Shown here: one piece after another, positions 27,583 to 35,002 of the stretch
Position numbering within the stretch: the first letter of the stretch is position 1
Layout of the letters: every line of letters starts with the position of its first letter
DNA from: DASRDU01 sp035560235
Lineage (GTDB): Bacteria; Acidobacteriota; Blastocatellia; RBC074
Length of the DNA stretch: 39,037 bases
Reading direction: 5' to 3'
NCBI GenBank assembly: GCA_035560235.1
Contig: DATMAG010000117.1
Location: forward strand, 1-39,037
The notes under the pieces: model-generated
Told to the model about the DNA's origin: nothing
Database searches by the model: none
What the model saw: the letters and a program-made list of their open reading frames with translations, nothing else
Position numbers and translations under genes: made by a program

Positions 27583-28458
27583 TCAGCGTGCCTTGACGAC
27601 GTAATACAGCACCGGCCCTTTCACTTCCCTGAACCAGTGCGGAGTTCCGGCGGGAACGATGATCACATCGCCCTTTGCAATCGCTCTGGTTTCGCCGCCT
27701 TTGATTTCAGCGCCGCGAATTTCATCGGGCGCGATGGTCTTCGGTTCAACGACCGTGCCGCCCGTGACAAAGGTCGCTTCGCCTTCGAGCACGTAAATGA
27801 TGTCGGCATCTTTGGTGTGAACTTCGGCCACGCCCGGCTTTTCGCGGCGGCTGGCGTGAACCATGTATTTGTCGCTGTCCCTGAAAAGCACTGCGCCTTT
27901 GGCAAAGGCTTCAGTCACCTGCTGCTTTTCAAAATATGAAACCGGGCCGTTCGTGATGCTGTGTTCAGGATTGGTTGAGAACGCATTCGCTCCGGCAATG
28001 GCGAGTTCTTCATCCTGCTGCGCCGAAGCCGCGCCGCTCACGCCGACGCCGCCGACAATCTGACCATCAACGATGATGGGAATGCCGCCCTGCAACGGCG
28101 TGAAGAACGAATCGGGCAGCGCGACCATCGCCGTGCGCCCGTTTTTGATAATGTCTTCGAAGGCTTTGGTCGGACGCTTGAACAGCACAGCGGTGCGCGC
28201 CTTGCCGATTGAAATGTTCGCGCCTGCAGCAAAGGTATTGTCGAGCCTTTCCAGCGCCATCAGATTGCCGCCTTCGTCAACGACCGCAATCACGCCGCCC
28301 GGAGCGTTGAGCCTTTTCGCTTCGGCTTTGGCTGCGTCAATGACTCGCCGCGCGCCGTCCAGCGTCAGCGATTTCTTTTCGGTGATCTGCGCCTGAGCGA
28401 GCGTCGTCAGTGCAACCAGCGCCAGCGCAAACGTGATGATTCTGAATGATGACTTCAT
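27583..28458 (-). CDS. Exported GlcG/HbpS-like protein fused to a cupin domain
   Basis: 291 residues from the ATG at 28458 (AGGAG 8 nt upstream), opening a signal peptide (MKSSFRIITFALALVALTTLAQA). Residues about 25-165 match the GlcG/HbpS (DUF336) fold: LDGARRVIDAAKAEAKR, GGVIAVVDEGGNLMALERLD, and GGIPIIVDGQIVGGVGVSG. Residues about 190-290 form a cupin (AEVHTKDADIIYVLEGEATFVTGG, VPAGTPHWFREV). HbpS-like members bind haem or cobalamin, and GlcG members occur with glycolate genes; the substrate here is unknown. The cupin could bind a metal or lactone-type ligand. It lies between the lactonase and spondin-domain genes, all exported. Confidence 0.88.
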   Translation of the reverse strand: MKSSFRIITFALALVALTTLAQAQITEKKSLTLDGARRVIDAAKAEAKRLNAPGGVIAVVDEGGNLMALERLDNTFAAGANISIGKARTAVLFKRPTKAFEDIIKNGRTAMVALPDSFFTPLQGGIPIIVDGQIVGGVGVSGAASAQQDEELAIAGANAFSTNPEHSITNGPVSYFEKQQVTEAFAKGAVLFRDSDKYMVHASRREKPGVAEVHTKDADIIYVLEGEATFVTGGTVVEPKTIAPDEIRGAEIKGGETRAIAKGDVIIVPAGTPHWFREVKGPVLYYVVKAR

Positions 28459-28580
28459 ATGTTTTTCTCCTGAACGGTGAACTGTCTGTAACAAGGGCGC
28501 ACGAGACTGACTGCCTGGAGGAGACTGCAGTGTCCGTGCGCCCGCTCATTGCGCGACCCGCCCTGATCACGCAAGTTCAG

Positions 28581-28650
28581 AGACAGGATTGACCGGATGA
28601 ACAGAATCAGAGCAGTGACTGATTGCCTGTGAATCCTGTGAATCCTGTCT
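28581..28650. repeat. Inverted repeat of GACAGGATT-type words
   Basis: Arms 28581-28608 and 28621-28650 pair at 24 of 28 positions with a 2-nt bulge and a 12-nt loop. It begins 8 nt after the spondin-domain stop codon. The word GACAGGATT (28582-28590) recurs at 31457-31465. Confidence 0.8.
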
Positions 28651-28658
28651 GTTTCTGC

Positions 28659-29396
28659 TTAACTCTGCGGAGTGATCGTCACCTTGAAGAACTCGCTGTT
28701 CTTTCCGGCATACTTCGCATCCTTCACGCGATGAACTCTGGCATTTTCGGCTTCGCCGCTGTTCGGCGCTTTCTGGCGCGGAGCCTGGTTCGGGCCGATG
28801 CCGGGTTCTTCGTCCTTTTCAGTGCCCGCGTCCCACAGAATCAGCTTTGAAGTGATGTCACCGCTCAGCGGCCTGCCGTTCTCAAAGAGCCTGATGCCGC
28901 CCGGTTCAGGCGCATAGAACCAGTCATTGGACTGGCCGAACATCGTAATCAGTGAGAGCTTCATGCCCGGCGTGGCCGAAAGCGTGAATTCATAAACGCC
29001 GCCGGGGCCAATCGGGCCGGGCGTTTCAGCGCCTGCCGGAGTATTGAAAACGCCGTGCTGCATGCCGCTGTGATGGCCCATCAGGAAATCAACCATGCCT
29101 GACGGATTGCCGTCTTCAGCCTGCATCTCCAGCCCGTTGGGCGAGGCCGGTTTGCCTTCGGTGAAAAAACGAACCTCCTTTTCGTGAACGGCAAAGAAAC
29201 CCGGCGAGAGCGCAAAGGGCCATTTCGAGCCGTCCGAAGCGGTCTGCAGGTCTTTGCTCGAAACGTTCTCAATCCGCACGGTGAATTTCACTGCCTTGTC
29301 ATCCCGCTTTGCGCGGGCCAGTGACGGGAAGGTGAATTGCGCGCCGACCAGAACAGCCATTGCCAGCAGCGTCATTGTTGATTTGCGAAACGTCAT
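28659..29396 (-). CDS. Secreted spondin-domain protein
   Basis: 245 residues from the ATG at 29396 (AAAGGAG 7 nt upstream), with a signal peptide (STMTLLAMAVLVGAQFTFPSLARA). The mature part matches the Spondin_N domain: VKFTVRIENVSS, LSPGFFAVHE, GPGGVYEFTLSATPGMKLS, SNDWFYAPEPG and LWDAGTEKDEEPGIGPNQ. In animals the domain binds extracellular matrix or metal; in bacteria the role is unknown. The length (about 190-220 mature residues) suits a single domain. It lies 57 bp after the aquaporin gene, probably in one unit. Confidence 0.9.
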   Translation of the reverse strand: MTFRKSTMTLLAMAVLVGAQFTFPSLARAKRDDKAVKFTVRIENVSSKDLQTASDGSKWPFALSPGFFAVHEKEVRFFTEGKPASPNGLEMQAEDGNPSGMVDFLMGHHSGMQHGVFNTPAGAETPGPIGPGGVYEFTLSATPGMKLSLITMFGQSNDWFYAPEPGGIRLFENGRPLSGDITSKLILWDAGTEKDEEPGIGPNQAPRQKAPNSGEAENARVHRVKDAKYAGKNSEFFKVTITPQS

Positions 29397-29453
29397 GGTT
29401 ACTCTCCTTTTGATTGTCTGTGTTTTGTTCAGGACGATTGCGCGCAACCGTCA

Positions 29454-30242
29454 TCAGTTACATTGCGGCCATTTGCACCTGAAGATGCAGCGCTGATCGT
29501 TGTGATGATGCAGCTTTGCGCACAGCACGCCCGACGCGCCTTTCAGCCGCAGGTAAACTTCCGCCGCAAGCAGCATCCCCAGTGGCGGAGCCGTGAAATA
29601 AATCCAGAGCGCGTGCCAGATATTCCCGTTGAAGGCCGAACCGAATGACCGCGCCGGGTTCATACTCATCCCTGACACCGGATCCTCGAAGGTGATGTAA
29701 AGCATCACCAGCGCGCCCGCGCACAGCCCTGTGTAGCGCGCAATCTGCATGCGGTTCGACACATTCAGCACCACCGTCATCAGAATGAAAGTGATGATGA
29801 CCTCGCCCAGAAAAGCCGCCGCTTCACCGAACCTGCCCGGTTGTGTGGCGACGTAATTGACAGACGGATGACCAAGCGCGCTTTTCAGAATCAGCGATGA
29901 AAGCGCCACGCCGGCCACTCCGCCGATGAACTGTGCGGCGATGTAAAAGAGCGCATCCGGCGCAGCAATTTTGCCGAGACGAAAAAACGCGAGCGTCATC
30001 GCCGGATTGAGATGCGCGCCCGACCGCCTGCCCCAGGGCGAATAGACGATGCCGACTGCCGTCAGTCCCATCGCCGTTCCCATCAGCACGCGCCGCGCGA
30101 ACGCATCACCGATGGCCTGATGCACGGGCGAAGCCGGATGCGCGAGCAGCGTGCCGAACACGCACGCCGAAACCATAAACAGGCCCAGCCCCCAGGCTTC
30201 GATCAGGTATTCAGGCCAGTGTTGTTTCAGTCGCTTGATCAT
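29454..30242 (-). CDS. Aquaporin / MIP family channel with Cys-His tail
   Basis: 262 residues, six hydrophobic segments and two NPA loops: HLNPAMT (N79-A81) and SMNPARSF (N195-A197). Inner-membrane channel for water or small solutes such as glycerol. The second loop keeps R198, typical of the selectivity filter. The C-terminal extension is unusual: C241, H245-H247, C252, C256 and C261 in 22 residues, which could bind a metal. Start has GGAG 9 nt upstream. It precedes the spondin-domain gene. Confidence 0.93.
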   Translation of the reverse strand: MIKRLKQHWPEYLIEAWGLGLFMVSACVFGTLLAHPASPVHQAIGDAFARRVLMGTAMGLTAVGIVYSPWGRRSGAHLNPAMTLAFFRLGKIAAPDALFYIAAQFIGGVAGVALSSLILKSALGHPSVNYVATQPGRFGEAAAFLGEVIITFILMTVVLNVSNRMQIARYTGLCAGALVMLYITFEDPVSGMSMNPARSFGSAFNGNIWHALWIYFTAPPLGMLLAAEVYLRLKGASGVLCAKLHHHNDQRCIFRCKWPQCN

Positions 30243-30332
30243 TTCGGTCTGCTCCGTTTCAGTTTCCTTTCGCCTGCATAATGACGTTGCGACCGCGAAC
30301 TATTCCCGTCATCAGTCAGCACTGAAAACAAA

Positions 30333-30354
30333 AGGCAGGCTCGCAAGCCTGCCT
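30333..30354 (-). terminator. Intrinsic terminator of the anti-sigma-like gene
   Basis: AGGCAGGCT and AGCCTGCCT pair perfectly with a 4-nt loop, and on the minus strand the stem is followed by TTTGTTTTC. It lies 39 nt after the stop at 30394. Confidence 0.8.
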
Positions 30355-30393
30355 GTGTAATTGAAAAGCGATGACGAAGGATCAGTGAATGAT

Positions 30394-31269
30394 TCAGACT
30401 GCCTGCGCTGTTGCGATGAAGCGATGAACTTCAGGCGCGAGCGACGCGGCGATCATCCGGTTCTGATCGTCGCTGAGGTCAGAGATGACAAAGGCGAGAT
30501 AGTTTCCGGTTTCAAATCCGGCAACTGAAAAATTCTGCAACTGCGCCTGGTACATCTGAATCTTTCCGGCCTGGTGTGCTGCGCCAGCCATGAGCGATTC
30601 AGCATCCTGCTTTCTGGTCAGAATCACTGACAGCACATTTCCCGCCTGATTTTTCAGCAGCAGGTGAACGAATTCGCGGCCCTGATAATGGCAGCGATGC
30701 GCGACTGTGACTTTGTAATCAGCCGGAGCCTGCCGCTGCGCGACTGAAACCAGTTCGATGTATGGCCCCATCTTTTCGGTCATTTCGGCCAGCGTGAAGA
30801 CGCGCTCCCTGTTGCCGTGATCGTAGGCGCAGTAAACGTGATCGCCCGCGCCGATCTTCAAAACCTGCGCCGCGTGTTCGGTGAGCGGCTGCATTTCGAC
30901 TGCGGCATTGTCGGCCAGCATTGCGCCTGACCGCTGCTCGTTCAGATAGCGCACGGCGAGCGCGCCACCAAACGTCAGCAGCAGCACTGCCGCTGCCGCA
31001 TAAAACCAGTGCGTGACGGAGGGCGCAGACCGCAGCCGTCGCCTGACTCTGTCTTCCAGTCCGGCGGGGATGACTTCATTGCTGACGGCCTCCTTCAGCC
31101 GTGTCCGCAGGCGTTCGCGGATTTCAAATTCAGCGAGGCAGCCGGCGCATTTCTCAAGGTGCTGCTGAATCTCGCGGCGGTTTTCGGATGGCAGTTCATT
31201 GCTCAGATACGCATCCAGCGACCTGCGGATTCGTTCACAGGCTTTCTGCTCAAAACTGAAGACATTCAT
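30394..31269 (-). CDS. Zinc-finger (zf-HC2) anti-sigma-factor-like membrane protein
   Basis: 291 residues. N-terminal zinc-finger pattern C11, H37, C41, C44 (HLEKCAGC), then a TM helix (about 88-107, FYAAAAVLLLTFGGALAVRY) and a periplasmic part of about 180 residues. This is the layout of anti-sigma factors that hold ECF sigma factors at the membrane. No sigma-factor gene is next to it in this window: the next gene upstream is an ABC permease. Start has GGAG 5 nt upstream. It ends at a clear intrinsic terminator. The periplasmic part (YCAYDHGNRERVF, HRCHYQGREFVHLLLKN) is not a domain I recognise. Confidence 0.82.
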   Translation of the reverse strand: MNVFSFEQKACERIRRSLDAYLSNELPSENRREIQQHLEKCAGCLAEFEIRERLRTRLKEAVSNEVIPAGLEDRVRRRLRSAPSVTHWFYAAAAVLLLTFGGALAVRYLNEQRSGAMLADNAAVEMQPLTEHAAQVLKIGAGDHVYCAYDHGNRERVFTLAEMTEKMGPYIELVSVAQRQAPADYKVTVAHRCHYQGREFVHLLLKNQAGNVLSVILTRKQDAESLMAGAAHQAGKIQMYQAQLQNFSVAGFETGNYLAFVISDLSDDQNRMIAASLAPEVHRFIATAQAV

Positions 31270-31356
31270 GGCGCTCCATCCCCCTGATGAATAATCGGCA
31301 CTGCGGCGGGTAAAAGATACCGGATGAGCGGGCGGGAAACACGCTCACATCTGAAA

Positions 31357-31383
31357 ATCCGGGCGATGGCAGAGATTATTCCC
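31357..31383 (-). promoter_or_regulatory. Possible ECF-type promoter of the anti-sigma-like gene
   Basis: Minus-strand GGGAATAA (31376-31383) is followed about 14 nt on by CGGAT (31357-31361), roughly 90 nt upstream of the start codon. GGAA-type -35 elements are typical of ECF sigma factors, and a self-regulated promoter would suit this gene. Not verified. Confidence 0.3.
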
Positions 31384-31420
31384 GCGTTTGAAAATTTTTT
31401 CGGGTGACAGGCGTTCATCC

Positions 31421-31560
31421 TCCACGAAGCCACACGAAGAAGCACGAAGATATTCTGACAGGATTTACATGATGGTCAGGATCAGCCTGCCTTTCTCAGG
31501 CGACATCATCCTGCTTATCCTGTAAATCCTGTCAGCTTCTTCTTCGTGTGCCTTCGTGGA
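31421..31560. repeat. Three-stem inverted repeat (CACGAAGA and GACAGGATT words)
   Basis: Outer stem 31421-31442 with 31539-31560 (21 of 22), middle stem 31455-31469 with 31521-31535 (15 of 15), inner hairpin GCCTG/CAGGC (31485-31489 with 31497-31501). It begins 9 nt after the stop of the ABC permease gene at 31570 and fills the middle of a 300-bp gap that holds no gene. GCACGAAGA (31442-31450) recurs at 36424-36432. Confidence 0.85.
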
Positions 31561-31569
31561 AGAAGGATT

Positions 31570-32826
31570 TTACTCGTAGCGGAGTGATTCAATCGGGTCG
31601 AGGCGTGAGGCGCGCAGCGCAGGCCACAAACCGCTGGCCAGGCCGACGAAGACCAGAATCCCGGTGGCGATCATCATCACGTCCGGCGAGAGCAGCAGGT
31701 GAATGTCAGTCTGCCGCGACGGGTCGCGCAGCAGGTCAGCCAGAAACGGACGTGAACCGACGAGGCTGACAATCAGCCACGACAGCAGCATGCCAAGCAG
31801 CCCGCCGAAAAAGGTAATCACCATTCCCTCAAGCAGAAACTGCGTCAGAATGTGCCGCCGCCGTGCGCCGATGGCCTTGCGAATGCCGATCTCTCTTGTT
31901 CGTTCGGTGACGCTGACGAGCATGATGTTCATCACGCCGATGCCGCCGATCATCAGCGTCAGCGAACCGATGAAGGTCAGAATGATTTTCAGCCCGCTGG
32001 TGATGCCGCTGATGATCTGAGAGTTCTCAACCGAATCATTGAAGATGACGGCGCGTTCATCGGTCGGGTCGTAGCCGTGCCGCGAGCCGAGCGTTTCGCG
32101 CACCTGTTTGAGCGCGAGGTTCTGCTGCAGCGGATTGACGGTCTGAAAGACGATGTTGTCAACGTATTCCTGATTGAAAAGCTGCCTGACCGTCGTGTAG
32201 GGAATGAACACGCAGTATTTGTCGGGACTGTAATAAGTCGACATCTGCACCTTGTCCTTCATCAGCCCGACGACTTCAAACGACAGCCCCTTGATCCGCA
32301 CGGTTTCACCGATGGCCGGAGCGTTGCCGAAAAGTTTCTGCGTGACTTCGTGACCGAGAAAGACCACGCGGCGCTGCTGTTCGACATCTTCAGCGTTGAT
32401 GAAGCGCCCGGTTTCAGCAGTCTCGCTGCGCATCACGCCGTATTCAGGCGCGACGCCGCGCACCGGAGCCGTGGTCGAACGATTGCCGTAAGTGATCTGC
32501 AGCCGCTCGACATATTCAGGGCTGGCCGCTTTGATGAGCGGCAGATTTCTGATCGCCTCAACGTCTTCTTCCCTGAGTCTGATCGGACGTCCGGCGCGTT
32601 CGCCTCCGGCCTGCTTGCTGGTCTGCCCGTTCCAGGTGACTACCGTGCCGTCAGAGAAGGCTCCCTGAAAGCCGTAAAAGATGGCGCGATGAAAGCCGTT
32701 GCCGTAGGCGATCATAACCACCACACAGACGATGCCCCACGCAATGCCGAACATCGTCATCATTGCGCGAAAGCGATGAGTGGCGAGCGATTGAAGGGCC
32801 TGTAGAAAAACTTCTCTGAGCAGCAT
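31570..32826 (-). CDS. MacB/FtsX-type ABC transporter permease (second copy)
   Basis: 418 residues. TM helix 1 is near 20-42, a large periplasmic MacB_PCD-type domain follows (about 50-270, with the GGERAG turn), then three TM helices in the FtsX domain (280-410) with GGIGVMNIMLVSVTERTREIGIRKAIGA, the usual coupling motif. It ends LDPIESLRYE. No nucleotide-binding domain, so it needs a separate ATPase. Paralogue of 33596-34897. It is the last gene of the adaptor-permease-nucleotidyltransferase-permease string, 18 bp after the 32845-33558 gene. Role: export of a small molecule, lipid or peptide through a MacA-like adaptor. Confidence 0.93.
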   Translation of the reverse strand: MLLREVFLQALQSLATHRFRAMMTMFGIAWGIVCVVVMIAYGNGFHRAIFYGFQGAFSDGTVVTWNGQTSKQAGGERAGRPIRLREEDVEAIRNLPLIKAASPEYVERLQITYGNRSTTAPVRGVAPEYGVMRSETAETGRFINAEDVEQQRRVVFLGHEVTQKLFGNAPAIGETVRIKGLSFEVVGLMKDKVQMSTYYSPDKYCVFIPYTTVRQLFNQEYVDNIVFQTVNPLQQNLALKQVRETLGSRHGYDPTDERAVIFNDSVENSQIISGITSGLKIILTFIGSLTLMIGGIGVMNIMLVSVTERTREIGIRKAIGARRRHILTQFLLEGMVITFFGGLLGMLLSWLIVSLVGSRPFLADLLRDPSRQTDIHLLLSPDVMMIATGILVFVGLASGLWPALRASRLDPIESLRYE

Positions 32827-32844
32827 AAAAATGTGTTCGAGACT

Positions 32845-33558
32845 TCACTCAGTACAAAAACCAGCCGCAAAGCTTTCGACTCTGTCATCCTCAGGCAGTC
32901 TGCCTCCGGCATCTTCGAGCGAGGATTCAACGAATGTCACCAGGCCTGATTTGCCGCCCGTGCGGTAAAAAGCCTTGAGCGCGAGCAGCAGCGTTTCAGC
33001 GAGCGCCGGGTTGTACCGTTGCATCCAGTACCAGGCCAGTTTGCCGCGCCCCGTCCATTGCCGGTTGTATGACAGAATCAGTTCAATTACTGCCGGAACA
33101 AGCTCTGCCGCGATGAACAGATTTTCTTCGTAGCTGTCTGCGGCGATGAATTCATCCAGCAGCCTTGTCACCTGATGACGCTGTGCGACCAGTTCTGTTT
33201 CACGATGCGGTTCAGGGCCTTTCGCCAGCAGCACGCGCGCTTCGTGCCTGATGCGGTCGGCCAGCCCGTCGTGACTGACCAGCATCAGCCCTTCAGCGCA
33301 CAGCAGCGGCAGCACCGGCTCGCGGCGCTGCGCGTCACTGATGAATCGCTGCTGATATGAAACCGTCGTGTGAACAAAAGCCTCGATGGAGCCGCGCTGA
33401 ATCACTTCTGTTTCGCCATCACCTGGCGCAGGTGTGATCACCATCATTCGGCTGCCTGCCAGAAACGCCGCCACGCAATCGGGGAAGCGCGTCCTGATGA
33501 ATTCAGCAGCCGCCTCTGATGTCATCATTGTTTCAATTGCTTCCTTCGGCATCGTCAT
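32845..33558 (-). CDS. Nucleotidyltransferase-like protein, shortened active site
   Basis: 237 residues from the ATG at 33558 (AGG 8 nt upstream); upstream starts overlap the neighbouring gene. The protein resembles the polymerase-beta-like nucleotidyltransferases: AFLAGS (G35, S36), a carboxylate pair D47-G-E49 in place of Asp-x-Asp, and E59 in IEAFVHT, plus a helical tail (LILSYNRQWTGRGKLAWYWMQ). The stretch between the pair and IEAFVHT is shorter than is usual. Activity as a nucleotide transferase is therefore uncertain. It sits between two permease genes, which suggests co-expression with the exporter. I cannot name a substrate. Confidence 0.65.
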   Translation of the reverse strand: MTMPKEAIETMMTSEAAAEFIRTRFPDCVAAFLAGSRMMVITPAPGDGETEVIQRGSIEAFVHTTVSYQQRFISDAQRREPVLPLLCAEGLMLVSHDGLADRIRHEARVLLAKGPEPHRETELVAQRHQVTRLLDEFIAADSYEENLFIAAELVPAVIELILSYNRQWTGRGKLAWYWMQRYNPALAETLLLALKAFYRTGGKSGLVTFVESSLEDAGGRLPEDDRVESFAAGFCTE

Positions 33559-33595
33559 TGCGGAAACCTGAAAGAGTGAAGACCGGGTGCGCGCA

Positions 33596-34897
33596 TCACA
33601 TCTCATAACGCAAAGCCTCAATCGGCATCAGGTCGGCGGCCCGCCTGGCCGGCCAAGTCGCCGCCAGCACGCCGACCAGCACCAGCGCGCCAATCGCCAC
33701 CGCCGCCACCTGCCACGTCATCACCATTCCGACAAAGCGTTCCGGCATCGGCAGCAGGTTGATCAGGCTGCACAACCCAAGGCCGACGCCCAGCCCGATC
33801 ATTCCGCTCAGCAGCGTCAGAAACAGCCCTTCGCTGAAAAACATCCACTGAATATTGCGCGAAGTCGCGCCGAGCGCCTTCCTGACGCCGATCTCCTTTG
33901 TGCGTTCTCTGACGGCGATCAGCATGATGTTCATCACCCCGATGCCGCCCAGGGCCAGCGTGATGATGCTGACGGTCAGAAAGAATTCGCGCATGCTTCT
34001 GATGATTTTGCGAAACATCACCGATTCCATCGCCGTGTTCCAGGTCGGCACGGCTTCGTTGTCGCGCGGATCGAGGCCGCGCCGCTTCGCAATGATCGCG
34101 CGAATCTCCTGATCCACCGGCCCGCCGCGCTCGAAATCAATCGTTCCTTCGGTGTCAACGATGCGGTTGAGTTCTTCGATGACGGAATCGTAAGGCGCGG
34201 CGATGATCGTCGAAAGATCGTCGGCAGTATTCGCTTTGCCGCTCAGCGGAAAATCCTTTCGCATCGCTTCGTAAGGCACGAAGATGCGCCCGTTGTCAGG
34301 GCCGGTGTAATTCGAGTCCTGATCCTTGCGCCGCAGCTTGCCGATCACGGTGTAGGGAATGCCGTTGAGGGTCATCTGACTGCCGACCGGATCGCGGTCA
34401 GCATAAAGCTGCTTGCTCAGGTCATAACCGATGATCGCCACGCGCCGCGCCTGTTCGTTGTCGGCTTCTGACATCAGCCGCCCGCGTTCAAGCTCGATGG
34501 TGCGGATCTTCTGATAGACCGGCCAGACACCGCTCACGCCCGCCGAAGCCGCATTGAAGGCGCTCCTGGCCTTGACGCTGCCGCGCATCAGTTCAGGCGA
34601 GACGTATTCAAGCAGCCGCGACTGATCGCGCAGCGCAATCACATCCTGAATCGTCATTGTCACCGGCGTTCCGGCGCGTTCGCCTCCGGCCTGCATGCTG
34701 GTGCGCCCGTTGAAGACGATCACGATGTTTTTGCCGAGTTCGTTGAGTACTTTCTGATTGCCGCGCTGAAAGCCTTCGCCCATTGCCGACAGCAGCACAA
34801 TCGAAGTCACGCCCCAGATGATGCCGAACATCGTCAGAAAGCTGCGCAGCTTGTTGGCGAGCAGGTTGGAAAATGTCTGAGCCAGTAACTCGCGCAT
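33596..34897 (-). CDS. MacB/FtsX-type ABC transporter permease (first copy)
   Basis: 433 residues. Layout as in the 31570-32826 gene: TM1 near 18-40, MacB_PCD-like periplasmic domain with MQAGGERAG, then FtsX helices and GGIGVMNIMLIAVRERTKEIGVRKALGA. The last residues are MPIEALRYEM. No ribosome site is obvious. It is 105 bp after the adaptor stop, with an inverted repeat filling the gap. Together with the adaptor (35003-36202) and the other permease it should make an exporter of the MacAB type; the ATPase gene is not in this window. Confidence 0.93.
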   Translation of the reverse strand: MRELLAQTFSNLLANKLRSFLTMFGIIWGVTSIVLLSAMGEGFQRGNQKVLNELGKNIVIVFNGRTSMQAGGERAGTPVTMTIQDVIALRDQSRLLEYVSPELMRGSVKARSAFNAASAGVSGVWPVYQKIRTIELERGRLMSEADNEQARRVAIIGYDLSKQLYADRDPVGSQMTLNGIPYTVIGKLRRKDQDSNYTGPDNGRIFVPYEAMRKDFPLSGKANTADDLSTIIAAPYDSVIEELNRIVDTEGTIDFERGGPVDQEIRAIIAKRRGLDPRDNEAVPTWNTAMESVMFRKIIRSMREFFLTVSIITLALGGIGVMNIMLIAVRERTKEIGVRKALGATSRNIQWMFFSEGLFLTLLSGMIGLGVGLGLCSLINLLPMPERFVGMVMTWQVAAVAIGALVLVGVLAATWPARRAADLMPIEALRYEM

Positions 34898-34913
34898 GAT
34901 TTTGCTGAAGCTG

Positions 34914-34998
34914 AATGGAACACGGATGAAACGAATGTGACAGATCAGGACGGATAAGCTGTGATGATCCGCCTCATCAGTGTCATCCGCGTTCCATT
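34914..34998. repeat. Inverted repeat between adaptor and permease genes
   Basis: Outer arms 34914-34929 and 34983-34998 pair at 15 of 16 positions. A looser inner pairing (around 34942-34956 and 34967-34980) extends it. It starts 4 nt after the adaptor stop codon and fills most of the 105-bp gap. It lies within the apparent operon. Confidence 0.8.
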
Positions 34999-35002
34999 TG
35001 TT

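Noticed and set aside
31421..31560. Possible CRISPR array because of repeated short words
   Set aside because: Words are degenerate, unevenly spaced and mirrored rather than direct repeats with unique spacers; no cas gene nearby.
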